Part shown: positions 19,420-28,754 of the stretch, piece after piece
Position numbering within the stretch: position 1 is the first letter of the stretch
How the letters are laid out: every line of letters begins with the position of its first letter
The notes under the pieces: model-generated
What the model was told of the DNA's origin: nothing
The model's database searches: none
The model's input: only the letters and a program-made list of their open reading frames with translations
Program-made: the position numbers and the translations under genes
DNA from: Desulfuromonas acetoxidans DSM 684
GTDB taxonomy: Bacteria; Desulfobacterota; Desulfuromonadia; Desulfuromonadales; Desulfuromonadaceae
Direction of reading: 5' to 3'
Assembly (NCBI RefSeq): GCF_000167355.1
Contig: NZ_AAEW02000010.1
Span: 1-64,000 of the forward strand
DNA length: 64,000 bases

Positions 19420-20526
19420 ATGGACGTAATCGTCTGGAATGAAAATTTTGAAACAGGTCTTGATGATGTTGACCAGCAACATCGTCACCTGGTTGAGATC
19501 ACCAATCGTTTTGGCCGCATTCTTTTCGACAAGAATGCGCTTTGCAAAGAGATGGAAGAGATTTTTGCTGAGCTGGTTTCGTATACACAGTATCATTTTT
19601 CCGAAGAGGAAAATCTGATGGAAACCATCGGCATTGATGAGCGTCATGTTGACTATCATAAAAATGAACATGCCAGCTTTTTGCAGAGTGTCCTTCATCT
19701 TTACGGTGAGAGTAAACTGGGGCGGGACACGGGAAAGCCGTTATTTGAATTTTTGATGAACTGGCTTGTCTACCACATCCTCGGCTCGGACCGAAGTTTT
19801 GGCGAGCAGTGTACTCTGATTGAACAAGGCAACAACCCGCAGCAAGCGTATGAACATTGTGAACATCAGGCGGATGGGGCAAAAGGGGTGTTGCTCGAAG
19901 CTCTCAATCGCTTGTTTCACCAGGTGCTCAATCGCAACCATGAATTGCGTGACCTGAATCAAACCCTTGAACGGCGGGTTGATGAAAGAACTCAAGAGCT
20001 GGTTGAGGCCAATCAACAGTTGGGCGAATTGGCTATGACGGATTTTTTAACCGGGCTGTATAACCGTCGTCATGCCCTGTTGACTCTCGAAGCACTTTGG
20101 GACGAAGCGCAACCAGAAGGGTTGGATTTGGCGTGTATCATAATTGACACCGATGGTTTTAAAGAGATTAATGATACCTACGGACACGATGTTGGAGATC
20201 AAGTGCTGTGCCTGCTGGCCCGTCAGCTCAAAGAGATGGTACGTACCGATGATATTGTGTGTCGAATGGGAGGGGATGAATTTCTGATCATCTGTCCGAA
20301 GACGGACATTGTAGGGGCAATGCACGTCGGGGAATTATTGCATCAGGCGATTAACGAGTTACAGTATCCACTTGGGAACGATTTACGTCAGGCCAGTACC
20401 AGTATTGGAGTGGCTGCGATGATGGACAATGTGCAAACACTTGAAGCTCTGCTCGTGGCGGCTGACAAAGGGGTTTATGAAGCCAAAAAAGCTGGAAAGA
20501 ACTGTGTGAAAAGTCTTCAGGCGTAA
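19420..20526 (+). CDS. Bacteriohemerythrin-GGDEF diguanylate cyclase
   Basis: A 368-residue soluble protein. Residues 1-135 form a bacteriohemerythrin with di-iron ligands in DVDQQHRHLVE, YHFSEEE, YHKNEHASF and the HILGSDRSF helix, which bind oxygen or sense redox. After a long coiled coil (about 150-205), the GGDEF domain (about 210-365) has an intact RMGGDEF (GGDEF at 284-288) and an RTDD I-site five residues upstream, so it should make c-di-GMP under product inhibition. It starts 25 bases after the previous stop; the longer reading from 19366 would overlap that gene. Di-iron input and cyclase output in one chain imply oxygen-controlled c-di-GMP. Confidence 0.9.
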   Translation: MDVIVWNENFETGLDDVDQQHRHLVEITNRFGRILFDKNALCKEMEEIFAELVSYTQYHFSEEENLMETIGIDERHVDYHKNEHASFLQSVLHLYGESKLGRDTGKPLFEFLMNWLVYHILGSDRSFGEQCTLIEQGNNPQQAYEHCEHQADGAKGVLLEALNRLFHQVLNRNHELRDLNQTLERRVDERTQELVEANQQLGELAMTDFLTGLYNRRHALLTLEALWDEAQPEGLDLACIIIDTDGFKEINDTYGHDVGDQVLCLLARQLKEMVRTDDIVCRMGGDEFLIICPKTDIVGAMHVGELLHQAINELQYPLGNDLRQASTSIGVAAMMDNVQTLEALLVAADKGVYEAKKAGKNCVKSLQA

Positions 20527-20555
20527 ACTGACGGCGCAAGGGATTGGAGCATTGT

Positions 20556-23342
20556 ATGACCCACAGAACATCGACAAAGGGGTTGTGGTTCACCCTGTTT
20601 GTTCTATGGTCGGGACTTATTTTTTATGGCGCCTGGTCAGAATACACAAGTCAGCAACAGCTTATTATCGATCTGGCAAAGGCCGAAGCCGCAGGTAGCT
20701 TTAACAAGGATGTCGTTTATCGGCGCTGGGCTGCTAAGCAGGGTGGGCTTTATGTTTCCGTCAGTGATCATACGCCACCCAACCCCCACCTTGATCATGT
20801 TCCCCATCGAGACGTGGTTACTCGCGAGGGTCAACATCTGACTCTGGTCAATCCTGCCTATATGACTCGCCAGGTTCATGAACTCGGGGCTGTTCAATAT
20901 GGTGCAAAAGGACATATCACCAGCCTGAATCCTCTGCGTCCCGAAAATACGCCCGATCCTTGGGAGAGGGACGCTCTAGAGCAGATGGAAACGAGTCCTG
21001 AAGAGGTTGTCTCTGTTCAACTTCTGGATGGAAAAGAATATCTGCGTCTGATTCGTCCGATGTATACCGAGTTGATGTGTTTGAAATGCCATAGCAGTCA
21101 GGGCTATGAGGTCGGAGACGTGCGCGGTGGGGTGAGTGTCTCAATTCCTCTTGCGCCTTACCGTGAGGCGCAATTGAACCTGTTTCGCAAAGATATGACA
21201 CATCATGCCTTGCTGTGGGCGCTTGGCGTTGCCGGTTTACTTTTTCTCCGCCATCTTGTTCAAAGCCGCCTGCGCCGCGAAGACGAAGTGCAGCAGGAGA
21301 TTGCTCTTTCAGAAGAAAAATACCGTGCTCTGTTTAGAGATTCTCTGATTGGAATTGCTATTGCCGATTGTACCAGTGGCAGAATCATTGAATGTAACAA
21401 AAAGTTGGCTCATCTGGTGGAGCGAACGCCGGAGGAGTTGATTGGTAAACCTCAGGATATTCTTCATCCCAAGTTTGAAAAAGACCAGGGCTCTGCTGTT
21501 ACCCAAACGTTCAAAAAGCATCAGGATGAAGCACATGGCGAGGTGCTTGGATCTTATTTGATTACAAAGAGTGGTCAACTCAAAGATGTTGAGATTCAGG
21601 GTGGTACTGTGTCGTTTGGTAATCAAAATTATCAGTTTGGCCTGTTTCTCGATGTCACTGAACGGAATAAGTTTGAACAGCAGAACCACCGCTTGCTACA
21701 GGCGATAGACCAAAGCCCGATTTGCATCTTAATGACCACCTGCGACGGCAGGCCGGTTTATCTCAATCAGTTTTTCAAGGAAAAAACCGGTTATTCTTTG
21801 GATGAATGCTCTCATCCAGACAACCCTATATACCAATTTATACAACAACGGATCCCCGCACAGTGTGGATCAAACGATGGCCGAAACTATGATGAACCCT
21901 GGTTAGAGGAGTTGGAAATCCGCTCAAAAGATGGTGGAATTCATTGGGAACGTATCTCCATCTCTTTGGTTTATGATCTAAAAGGTCAATGTTCGCACCT
22001 GATTGTCATTGGTGAAGATATCACTGAAGAGAAGAAGAATGCGCAGCACTTTGAATTTTTGGCAACCCATGACAGCTTAACGGGATTGGCAAATCGGTTA
22101 TTGCTTCATGATCGACTGGATCAGGCCATCTTAAAAGCCAAGCGGGTTCATGGGACTGTGTTCTTGATCTTGCTGGATGTTGATCGTTTTAAAATGATTA
22201 ATGACAGCATGGGCCATGACAATGGTGACAGGCTCCTACAACTGATCGCCGACCGCCTTTTGAAGGTTGTACGTGAGTCGGATACGGTTGTCCGGTTGGG
22301 CGGGGATGAATTTGTCGTTCTGCTCAGCGAGGTTGAAACGCTGGATGACGCACTGTGTGCAGCAGAAGCGATTCACCGTGAGCTTTCCGAACCTTTTACT
22401 GTGAGCGAGCGACAAATCCCTTTAACTGTCAGCGCTGGAATCTGCAGTTATCCTGACCATGGGATGAGTTCTTTGGAGTTGTTGCGTCATGCGGATGTGG
22501 CCATGTACAAGGCCAAGGAAACGCACAGTCAGACCTGTATCTTTGAATCATCAATGGATGGTTTGGTTCTGGAATCTCTGGAACTGGAAGCGGAACTGCG
22601 CCAAGCCATTGTCAAAAACGAATTGCACGTGTACTACCAGCCTAAGGTGGATGCCGGTAGTGAGAAAATCGTTGGATTTGAAGCACTGTTGCGTTGGGTT
22701 CACTCGGATAGAGGTATGATTTCCCCCGGTGTGTTTATTCCTCTGGCCGAACAGACCGGATTGATTCACGAAATTGGCTTATGGGTGATTGAGGATGTTT
22801 GTCGTCAATTGAGGCAATGGGCTGATCAGGACTATGCCATTGTTCCGGTCGCGGTCAATCTTTCGGCAAAACAGTTTCAGTCGGTGGATCTTGCTAAGCA
22901 GGTTGCAACGATCCTGGATTCTTATCACATTGATTCAAGCTGGTTCGAGTTTGAATTGACGGAAAGTATGATTATGCAGAATCCGTTGTCGTCGATTCGC
23001 ATTATGAAGGAGTTGAAAGATCTGGGACTTCGTCTTGCCGTCGATGATTTTGGGACGGGGTATTCGTCTTTAAATTATTTACGGCGCTTACCGTTGGATT
23101 ATTTGAAAATCGACCGTTCTTTTATTGATGATGTAACACAGGATTTAAGTGCTGATGCCGTGGCGACGAGTATTATCGGTATTGCCAGGAGCCTTGGTAT
23201 GCAGACCATTGCAGAAGGGGTGGAAACGGCTGAACAATTGATGTTTTTGAAAGACAATAACTGTGATTTTATTCAGGGCTTTTATTTCTACCGGCCTATG
23301 CCGGTTGATGATGCGACCAGCTTGCTGGAGCGGTCCTGCTGA
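20556..23342 (+). CDS. Heme-sensor PAS-GGDEF-EAL protein
   Basis: A 928-residue membrane protein built like the protein two genes upstream. It has TM1 (about 7-27), a periplasmic DUF3365-type domain with Cys175-x-x-Cys178-His179 (CLKCH), TM2 (about 220-240), two PAS domains (about 258-375 and 380-500), GGDEF (about 505-670) and EAL (about 680-925). Here GGDEF is intact (582-586) with an RESD I-site, and EAL is intact (Glu709 in EALLRW, DDFGTGYSS, AEGVET), so it may be bifunctional or switch between activities. The ATG at 20556 has GGAG 7 bases upstream; a TTG at 20544 is less likely. Only 29 bases separate it from the previous gene. Confidence 0.9.
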   Translation: MTHRTSTKGLWFTLFVLWSGLIFYGAWSEYTSQQQLIIDLAKAEAAGSFNKDVVYRRWAAKQGGLYVSVSDHTPPNPHLDHVPHRDVVTREGQHLTLVNPAYMTRQVHELGAVQYGAKGHITSLNPLRPENTPDPWERDALEQMETSPEEVVSVQLLDGKEYLRLIRPMYTELMCLKCHSSQGYEVGDVRGGVSVSIPLAPYREAQLNLFRKDMTHHALLWALGVAGLLFLRHLVQSRLRREDEVQQEIALSEEKYRALFRDSLIGIAIADCTSGRIIECNKKLAHLVERTPEELIGKPQDILHPKFEKDQGSAVTQTFKKHQDEAHGEVLGSYLITKSGQLKDVEIQGGTVSFGNQNYQFGLFLDVTERNKFEQQNHRLLQAIDQSPICILMTTCDGRPVYLNQFFKEKTGYSLDECSHPDNPIYQFIQQRIPAQCGSNDGRNYDEPWLEELEIRSKDGGIHWERISISLVYDLKGQCSHLIVIGEDITEEKKNAQHFEFLATHDSLTGLANRLLLHDRLDQAILKAKRVHGTVFLILLDVDRFKMINDSMGHDNGDRLLQLIADRLLKVVRESDTVVRLGGDEFVVLLSEVETLDDALCAAEAIHRELSEPFTVSERQIPLTVSAGICSYPDHGMSSLELLRHADVAMYKAKETHSQTCIFESSMDGLVLESLELEAELRQAIVKNELHVYYQPKVDAGSEKIVGFEALLRWVHSDRGMISPGVFIPLAEQTGLIHEIGLWVIEDVCRQLRQWADQDYAIVPVAVNLSAKQFQSVDLAKQVATILDSYHIDSSWFEFELTESMIMQNPLSSIRIMKELKDLGLRLAVDDFGTGYSSLNYLRRLPLDYLKIDRSFIDDVTQDLSADAVATSIIGIARSLGMQTIAEGVETAEQLMFLKDNNCDFIQGFYFYRPMPVDDATSLLERSC

Positions 23343-23374
23343 ATGCTTTTTCCAGATGCCCGAGGGGGGTCATT

Positions 23375-24646
23375 TTGCTTCAGACTGGAAAAAATAAAAA
23401 GATACTTGCCTTAACCGGTGTTTTTCTCGGCATCGCCATGGTGGCGTTGATCGTGCTGTTTCACACGGTGATCCACAAAAGCCAGATGCTCAAGGCACAG
23501 GAGGCCGTTTATAACCTGCTGCAGGTGCAATTGGCTATTCGCGAGTATGTGCATGATACGATTCGTCCGGAGATCTACCGTCTTCAGGACCAAGGGGTCA
23601 TGCAAGCGGATTATTTTTCTCCGGAACTGATGTCCCGCTCATATATTTCTCGCGAAGTTTTGAAAACTTTTCTTGATTTGCAGGGCAAAGAGTTTTCGGC
23701 GTCTATTTTTCGCTATGCTTCCCGGTCCCCCCTTAACCTCGAAAATCAGGCAACCGCTTTTGAAGAACAATTGCTGAGCAAGTTTGAGAACGACGAGATC
23801 AGCGAATATTGCGAAGAAATTGTTCAAAATGGTCAGGCCGCTCTTTTTTATGCGGTTCCGCTTGGGCGTTTTGATTCAAGCTGCCTGCTTTGCCACAGTG
23901 ATCCCGCCATTGCTCCGCCCTCTTTAGTTGCCCGTTACGGCGACAGTCACGGTTTTTATCGCCAGGAGGGGCAGTTATCCGGGTTGATGTCGATCAGTAT
24001 TCCCCTGGCCAGATTCAATGCGCAATGTGTAAAAACTTCAACCGTCGTCGCTTTTTTGACCGCCCTTGGCTTTGTTGCTGTTTATTTTATGATTCGGGCA
24101 CTGTTGGTCAAAAAGGATGGTCAGGATTTGCTCCTCGAACAGCAAAACAGAGAGTTGGATCGTTTATCGACGACAGATCCGTTGACCGGCCTGTGGAATC
24201 GCCTGCGTTTTAACCATGAAACTCCGCGCTATATTGCACAGGCGCAAAGCAGAAAAGAGTCGTTGGCCATGGCCGTGATCGATATTGATCATTTTAAAAA
24301 GATCAATGACACTTTCGGCCATAGTATTGGCGATGAGGTCCTGAAAATTTTCAGTGCCTATTTGCAGGAAAAATGTCGCAAAACCGACTTTCTTGCGCGG
24401 CTCGGTGGCGAAGAGTTTGTGATTTTGACCCCCGCTATCACCAAAACAGAGCTTGAGCATTTTTGCCAGCGTTTACTTGAGGGGATGATTGTCGTTGAAT
24501 ACCCCCATAATCTTAAGTTGACTGCAAGTGTGGGTGTTGCCCTTTATCAGGATGGCGAAGACCAGTCTCTTTTCTTCAGTCGGGCTGATCGGGCCATGTA
24601 TGAGTCGAAAGAAAAGGGCCGTTACTGCTACACCATAGCCGAATAG
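23375..24646 (+). CDS. Heme-sensor GGDEF diguanylate cyclase
   Basis: A 423-residue membrane protein. TM1 (about 9-30), a periplasmic DUF3365-type domain with Cys170-x-x-Cys173-His174 (CLLCH), TM2 (about 222-242), a short coil, then a GGDEF domain (about 255-420) with GGEEF at 344-348 and an RKTD I-site. It should synthesise c-di-GMP under control of the heme domain; attaching the heme needs export and the cytochrome c maturation machinery. The start is a TTG at 23375 supported by CGAGGGGGG. It is the third gene of the block with a CxxCH periplasmic sensor but the only one of them without EAL. Confidence 0.88.
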   Translation: MLQTGKNKKILALTGVFLGIAMVALIVLFHTVIHKSQMLKAQEAVYNLLQVQLAIREYVHDTIRPEIYRLQDQGVMQADYFSPELMSRSYISREVLKTFLDLQGKEFSASIFRYASRSPLNLENQATAFEEQLLSKFENDEISEYCEEIVQNGQAALFYAVPLGRFDSSCLLCHSDPAIAPPSLVARYGDSHGFYRQEGQLSGLMSISIPLARFNAQCVKTSTVVAFLTALGFVAVYFMIRALLVKKDGQDLLLEQQNRELDRLSTTDPLTGLWNRLRFNHETPRYIAQAQSRKESLAMAVIDIDHFKKINDTFGHSIGDEVLKIFSAYLQEKCRKTDFLARLGGEEFVILTPAITKTELEHFCQRLLEGMIVVEYPHNLKLTASVGVALYQDGEDQSLFFSRADRAMYESKEKGRYCYTIAE

Positions 24647-24746
24647 GGGGCGTGTTTTGTGCTGTTGCCCATCCCTGGGGCGGCGAGCCTTTTGCCGGTA
24701 GTCTGTTGGTGCCGGAATGGAAGAACCATAAACTGGGGGCTGATGA

Positions 24747-25604
24747 ATGAAAATCCGGTTATTGATTGTGATGTTTTTCGTGTTGGCTGTTCCTTTGTGC
24801 TCGTTCGCAATGACTGCCAAGCCGTTGGTGTTTGTCGTACATCCTTTTTTGTCTGCATTAGAGCTGCATGAGCGTTTTCAGCCTCTCGTTGATGAACTTT
24901 CTGTGCGTATCGGTCATGAGGTCGTTTTACAGGTTTCAAAAGATTATCCTACCCATGTTGACACATTATGCTCTGGACGGGCGGATATCGCTTTTCTAGG
25001 GCCCTCGATCTATGTCAACGCATTTGACCGCAATCCCGATATTAAACTATTGGGCGTGCTCAACGGCCGGGTCCCGATGTTGCGGGGTGTTATTGTGGTT
25101 AGAGCAGATAGCCCTCTGAAAAATCTGTCCGATCTCAACCGGCACTCGATTGCGTTTGTTTCGCGCGAATCGACCATGGGATTCAAGCTCGCTTGCGCCG
25201 AATTGCATAAAGTGGGGATTTCTCTTGAAAGCCTGAGTTCATATGCGTTTTTGGGGAATCATGAAAATGTGGTTTTTTCGGTGCTGGCGGGAAAGTTTGA
25301 TGCCGGCTCAGTCAAATATGAAGCCTATGAAAAAATGAGCACCAAAGGGCTGCGAATTCTGGCGGTTCAGCCGAAAGTGGCTGACCATGCTTTTGTGGCC
25401 TCCTCTTCGCTTGAAGAGGAGGTTGCCCTGAAGATCAAAGAGGTTTTGTTGCATCTCAACGACACAAAGGCAGGTCGAAAAATCCTGCACAAGTTGCGCT
25501 CTGATGCCGTTGCTATCCGGCCTGTTCACAATGAGGACTATGATCCCTTACGATTGTGTACGGATTGTTTTAACCAGATAAATGTGGATGACAATGAAGA
25601 GTAA
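24747..25604 (+). CDS. PhnD/PtxB-like periplasmic substrate-binding protein
   Basis: A 285-residue exported protein. Residues 1-22 form a signal peptide (hydrophobic core LLIVMFFVLAVPLC, cleavage near SFA). The mature part matches PhnD-type binding proteins (YPTHVDTLCSGRADIAFLGP, then IAFVSRESTMGFKLACAEL), which bind phosphonate, phosphite or other small anions. No ABC permease or ATPase genes are nearby. Instead its last codons overlap the start of a membrane PAS-GGDEF-EAL gene, so it probably acts as a sensor subunit that delivers ligand information to that protein (inference). The ligand is unknown. Confidence 0.85.
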   Translation: MKIRLLIVMFFVLAVPLCSFAMTAKPLVFVVHPFLSALELHERFQPLVDELSVRIGHEVVLQVSKDYPTHVDTLCSGRADIAFLGPSIYVNAFDRNPDIKLLGVLNGRVPMLRGVIVVRADSPLKNLSDLNRHSIAFVSRESTMGFKLACAELHKVGISLESLSSYAFLGNHENVVFSVLAGKFDAGSVKYEAYEKMSTKGLRILAVQPKVADHAFVASSSLEEEVALKIKEVLLHLNDTKAGRKILHKLRSDAVAIRPVHNEDYDPLRLCTDCFNQINVDDNEE

Positions 25605-28545
25605 TAGAGCTGGCTTAAAAAGCGTGATGACCTACCGGCGTGTGGCATTAATGCTGGCTGTTTTGTTTTGCCTGTTTATCGGGCTGGCAGGTCTTGTGTC
25701 ATCCATGGCACGCGAAAAGCAATTGGAACAGGCTCTGCAACAGAGTTTCAACCTGGAACAGGAACTGATCACTTCGATGCTGAGCGAAGCATTGCTGCGC
25801 AGTGACTATGTTCAGGTTCGTAAAATGCTCCATGATTATTTTGAAAAGCATCCTGAATATATCGCAATAACCCTGACATCACCCAATGCGTTTGAAATTT
25901 TTTCAGCCAACCGGCAAGGGGATTCAGAGAAAGAATTTCGCAGTGCAAAAACGCAGATCCTGGTCAAAAATGTCAATGAAGGGATACTGGAGCTCAAAAA
26001 ACAGGACCAGGTCAAGACTCTGGAGTGGCTGAATCATGCCGGAACCGTTGTTGTGGTCGTGACTGTTCCGCTGCTTTTTTTGGCGCTCCTTGTGTGGGTG
26101 ATCGTTAAAAAGCTCGGTCTCGATCCGCTCTATTTTGAAGCGGAGAGTCAGGCCACATCCTATGAAGCCCTTTTTAAGCAAAGCAAAGAAGCGATACTGA
26201 TCCTTTCTGAATCCGGTGACATTGAAAAAATGAATCCTGAGGCTTTAAACCTTTTCCATATCCAGGCGGAACGTTTGCCGATCAATCTTGAAAATCTTCA
26301 TATGCCGGAAAGTTGTCTCTCGGTAAAAGAGTTTGTGAATACGGCCCGTGAGAAAGGTTTCTGTAGTGATGTGGTTCATTTGCCTGCCAGGGATTTATAT
26401 CTTGAGGTTGTTGCCAGTCTTATGACGGTGCAGGGGGCGCAAAAGATTCAGTTTCTTCTCCACGATGTTTCTGATGTGCATCGTTATAAAGAAAAACTTG
26501 AGAGTTTAAGTGTTGAACTGAAGAACAGCCTGAGAACCTACCAGGACCTTTTTAACACTGTTGCTGACGGTTTGGTTGTGCGTGATGTTAACGGTCATTT
26601 TTTGATGGCTAATCAGGCATTTTTATCTTTACTTGGCTACCGGGAAGAGGAGCTGATTGGCACGCACTGCACCAAAGTTTGCAAAGATAAAAATTGTGAG
26701 CGTTTTGCAGAAATTCTGCAGGGCCGAACCATTGTGTTTAAAAGCACGCACACAACAAGGAATGGTGAAAAAATTCCTGTGGAAGTCAACAGTACCTTGG
26801 TCTCTTTCAAAGGGGACACCGCTGTCTTGAGTTCGGTGCGGGATATCCGTGAGCGTTTGGAAAAAGAGGAACAGCTCAAACAGCTCATGACCGTGGTCGA
26901 AAACAGCAATGACGGGGTTTTAGTTACTGACGTGACCGGTAGTATTATTGCTGTTAACAGGGCGTTCTGCAGGATTAGTGGTTACGATGAAGAGGATGTT
27001 CTGGGTAAAACTCCGCGCATGTTTCAATCCGGGATCCATGATAAGTCCTTTTATCAAGCCATGTGGAATGAACTGGCTCAATACGGTCAATGGCAGGGAG
27101 AGATCTGGAATCGCAACAAAGATGGGGAGAGCTATCCGGAAATGTTGTCGATTCGTGCCCTGACCGACGATGCCGGGACTGTTTATCGCTATGTCGGTAT
27201 CTTCGCGGATCTGAGCAATGAAAAGGCGTTGGAGAAAAAAGTGCTTCATCTGGCTCAAACAGATCCACTGACCGGCATGGCCAACCGAGTTCTGTTTCGT
27301 GATCGACTCCAGCAGGCGATCAAGCATGCCCAGCGCCATGTGACGACTCTTGCTGTTTATTCTTTGGGGTTGGACCATTTTAAAAAAATCAATGACAGTC
27401 TTGGGCATGTTATTGGCGACAAGATCCTTATCGAAGTTGCCAAACGGCTAAAAAAATGTCTCAGAGGTGAAGACTCTTTCTGCCGCCACAGCGGCGATGA
27501 ATTTACGTTGATGACCTATGGTGGCGCTGATGCCATGGATGCCTCTACAGTTGCGACTAAGATTCTCAACGCGATTCGACTTCCCTTTATCGTTGATGGG
27601 TCAGAACTCTTTTTGACCGCAAGTATCGGCATTGCCCTTTTTCCCAGAGACAGCAGTGACGATCTTGGACTCATGCAAAAAGCCGAAAACGCCATGCACC
27701 AATCCAAAAAAAATGGTCGTGATTGTTTCTGCTATTTTTCACGGGAGTTTTCTCAACAGGCGGAACAAGCGCTCCATCTAACCAACATGTTGCATAAAGC
27801 GCTTGAAAAAGAGGAGCTGCAGCTCTATTACCAGCCTCAAGTTGATCTTGAAAGCAGAGCAATTATTGCTGCAGAAGCCCTGCTTCGTTGGCACAATGAC
27901 GAAATGGGCTGGATTTCCCCTGCGCAAATGATCCCGATTGCGGAAGAGAGCGGCTTGATCCTTCCGATTGGGCAGTGGGTGCTTGAGCAGGTTGCGCAAC
28001 AGATTCGCAGTCACTATGAAACAAACAAAGAGTGGCTGCCGATTGCCGTGAACATTTCTGTGAAACAATTTATCACCGATGATTTTATTGAAATGGTCAT
28101 GAAGATTATTGACGCGCACGCTATTCCTGCCAGATGTCTGGAACTTGAATTAACGGAAAGTTTGATGTTGGCCGATGTCGAGCTGGCGGTGAAAAAGATG
28201 GGTGAACTGCATACGTTGGGAGTGCCTCTGGCGCTGGATGATTTTGGTACCGGCTATACGTCGCTCGCTTACCTGAAACGATTCCCTGTCAATAAGATAA
28301 AGCTCGACCGTGCCTTTGTTACGGATATTCATCACAGCAAAGGTGACGCCGCATTGGCAAAATCATTGGTGGCTTTTACTCGCGAAATGGAATTCGAACT
28401 GATTGCCGAAGGGATTGAGGAAGAAATTCAGGGGGAATATCTTAAAGCGATGGGCTTCCGTTATGGCCAGGGATACCTCTATTCTCGGCCATTGCCCAAA
28501 GAAGAGTTCTCGAAGTTATTTACGAATCAAATGCTTACTGCATAA
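25594..28545 (+). CDS. Membrane PAS-GGDEF(degenerate)-EAL protein coupled to a binding protein
   Basis: About 983 residues. TM1 (about 16-36), a small periplasmic segment (about 37-145), TM2 (about 148-170), three PAS domains (about 190-300, 310-425, 430-550), GGDEF (about 555-720) and EAL (about 730-975). The GGDEF motif is HSGDEF (632-637), so cyclase activity is doubtful; it may bind GTP as a regulator. EAL is intact (Glu761 in EALLRW, NISVKQF, ELTES, DDFGTGYTS, AEGIEEE). The start is uncertain among in-frame ATGs at 25582, 25588 and 25594, all overlapping the stop of the PhnD-like gene, which implies coupled translation. The small periplasmic part could dock that binding protein. It ends the c-di-GMP block. 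Confidence 0.87.
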   Translation: MKSNRAGLKSVMTYRRVALMLAVLFCLFIGLAGLVSSMAREKQLEQALQQSFNLEQELITSMLSEALLRSDYVQVRKMLHDYFEKHPEYIAITLTSPNAFEIFSANRQGDSEKEFRSAKTQILVKNVNEGILELKKQDQVKTLEWLNHAGTVVVVVTVPLLFLALLVWVIVKKLGLDPLYFEAESQATSYEALFKQSKEAILILSESGDIEKMNPEALNLFHIQAERLPINLENLHMPESCLSVKEFVNTAREKGFCSDVVHLPARDLYLEVVASLMTVQGAQKIQFLLHDVSDVHRYKEKLESLSVELKNSLRTYQDLFNTVADGLVVRDVNGHFLMANQAFLSLLGYREEELIGTHCTKVCKDKNCERFAEILQGRTIVFKSTHTTRNGEKIPVEVNSTLVSFKGDTAVLSSVRDIRERLEKEEQLKQLMTVVENSNDGVLVTDVTGSIIAVNRAFCRISGYDEEDVLGKTPRMFQSGIHDKSFYQAMWNELAQYGQWQGEIWNRNKDGESYPEMLSIRALTDDAGTVYRYVGIFADLSNEKALEKKVLHLAQTDPLTGMANRVLFRDRLQQAIKHAQRHVTTLAVYSLGLDHFKKINDSLGHVIGDKILIEVAKRLKKCLRGEDSFCRHSGDEFTLMTYGGADAMDASTVATKILNAIRLPFIVDGSELFLTASIGIALFPRDSSDDLGLMQKAENAMHQSKKNGRDCFCYFSREFSQQAEQALHLTNMLHKALEKEELQLYYQPQVDLESRAIIAAEALLRWHNDEMGWISPAQMIPIAEESGLILPIGQWVLEQVAQQIRSHYETNKEWLPIAVNISVKQFITDDFIEMVMKIIDAHAIPARCLELELTESLMLADVELAVKKMGELHTLGVPLALDDFGTGYTSLAYLKRFPVNKIKLDRAFVTDIHHSKGDAALAKSLVAFTREMEFELIAEGIEEEIQGEYLKAMGFRYGQGYLYSRPLPKEEFSKLFTNQMLTA

Positions 28546-28576
28546 GTTCTTATGCTTCGCGTTTCAGCTTTTTAAA

Positions 28577-28650
28577 ACAATAAAAAACCCGATACAACTC
28601 AATGTATCGGGTTTTATCTTCATTTGGTGCCGAAGGCGAGACTCGAACTC
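28577..28650. repeat. Left copy of 74-bp direct repeat (attachment site of the retron island)
   Basis: These 74 bases are identical to 30992-31065. They contain the last 26 bases of a tRNA-Leu including CCA (28625-28650, minus strand) and its terminator. Past 28650 the sequence no longer matches the tRNA, so this is a displaced tRNA 3' end, the classic mark of site-specific integration into a tRNA gene. The repeat defines a 2,415-bp unit. Confidence 0.9.
28582..28616 (-). terminator. Copied tRNA-Leu terminator within the left repeat
   Basis: AAACCCGATACA pairs with TGTATCGGGTTT, followed on the minus strand by a T-rich tail. It now ends transcription of the retron reverse transcriptase gene from the right, and may also stop the EAL gene from the left. 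Confidence 0.8.
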
Positions 28651-28754
28651 ACCCACTATGTGGTAATATTATACCGTTAACACCAATTATTACCCTAATT
28701 GACCCACTCTTTTAAGTTTATTGATTGTAATCTTAAACTACGCAATAAATCAAG

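Noticed and set aside
24647-24746. Riboswitch upstream of the PhnD-like gene
   Set aside because: The 100-base gap is GC-rich and somewhat structured, but I could not match it to a c-di-GMP (GEMM), cobalamin or other known riboswitch core.
28625-28650. A second tRNA gene at the left end of the island
   Set aside because: Only the 26-base 3' end is present; there is no anticodon arm or 5' half, so it is an integration scar.
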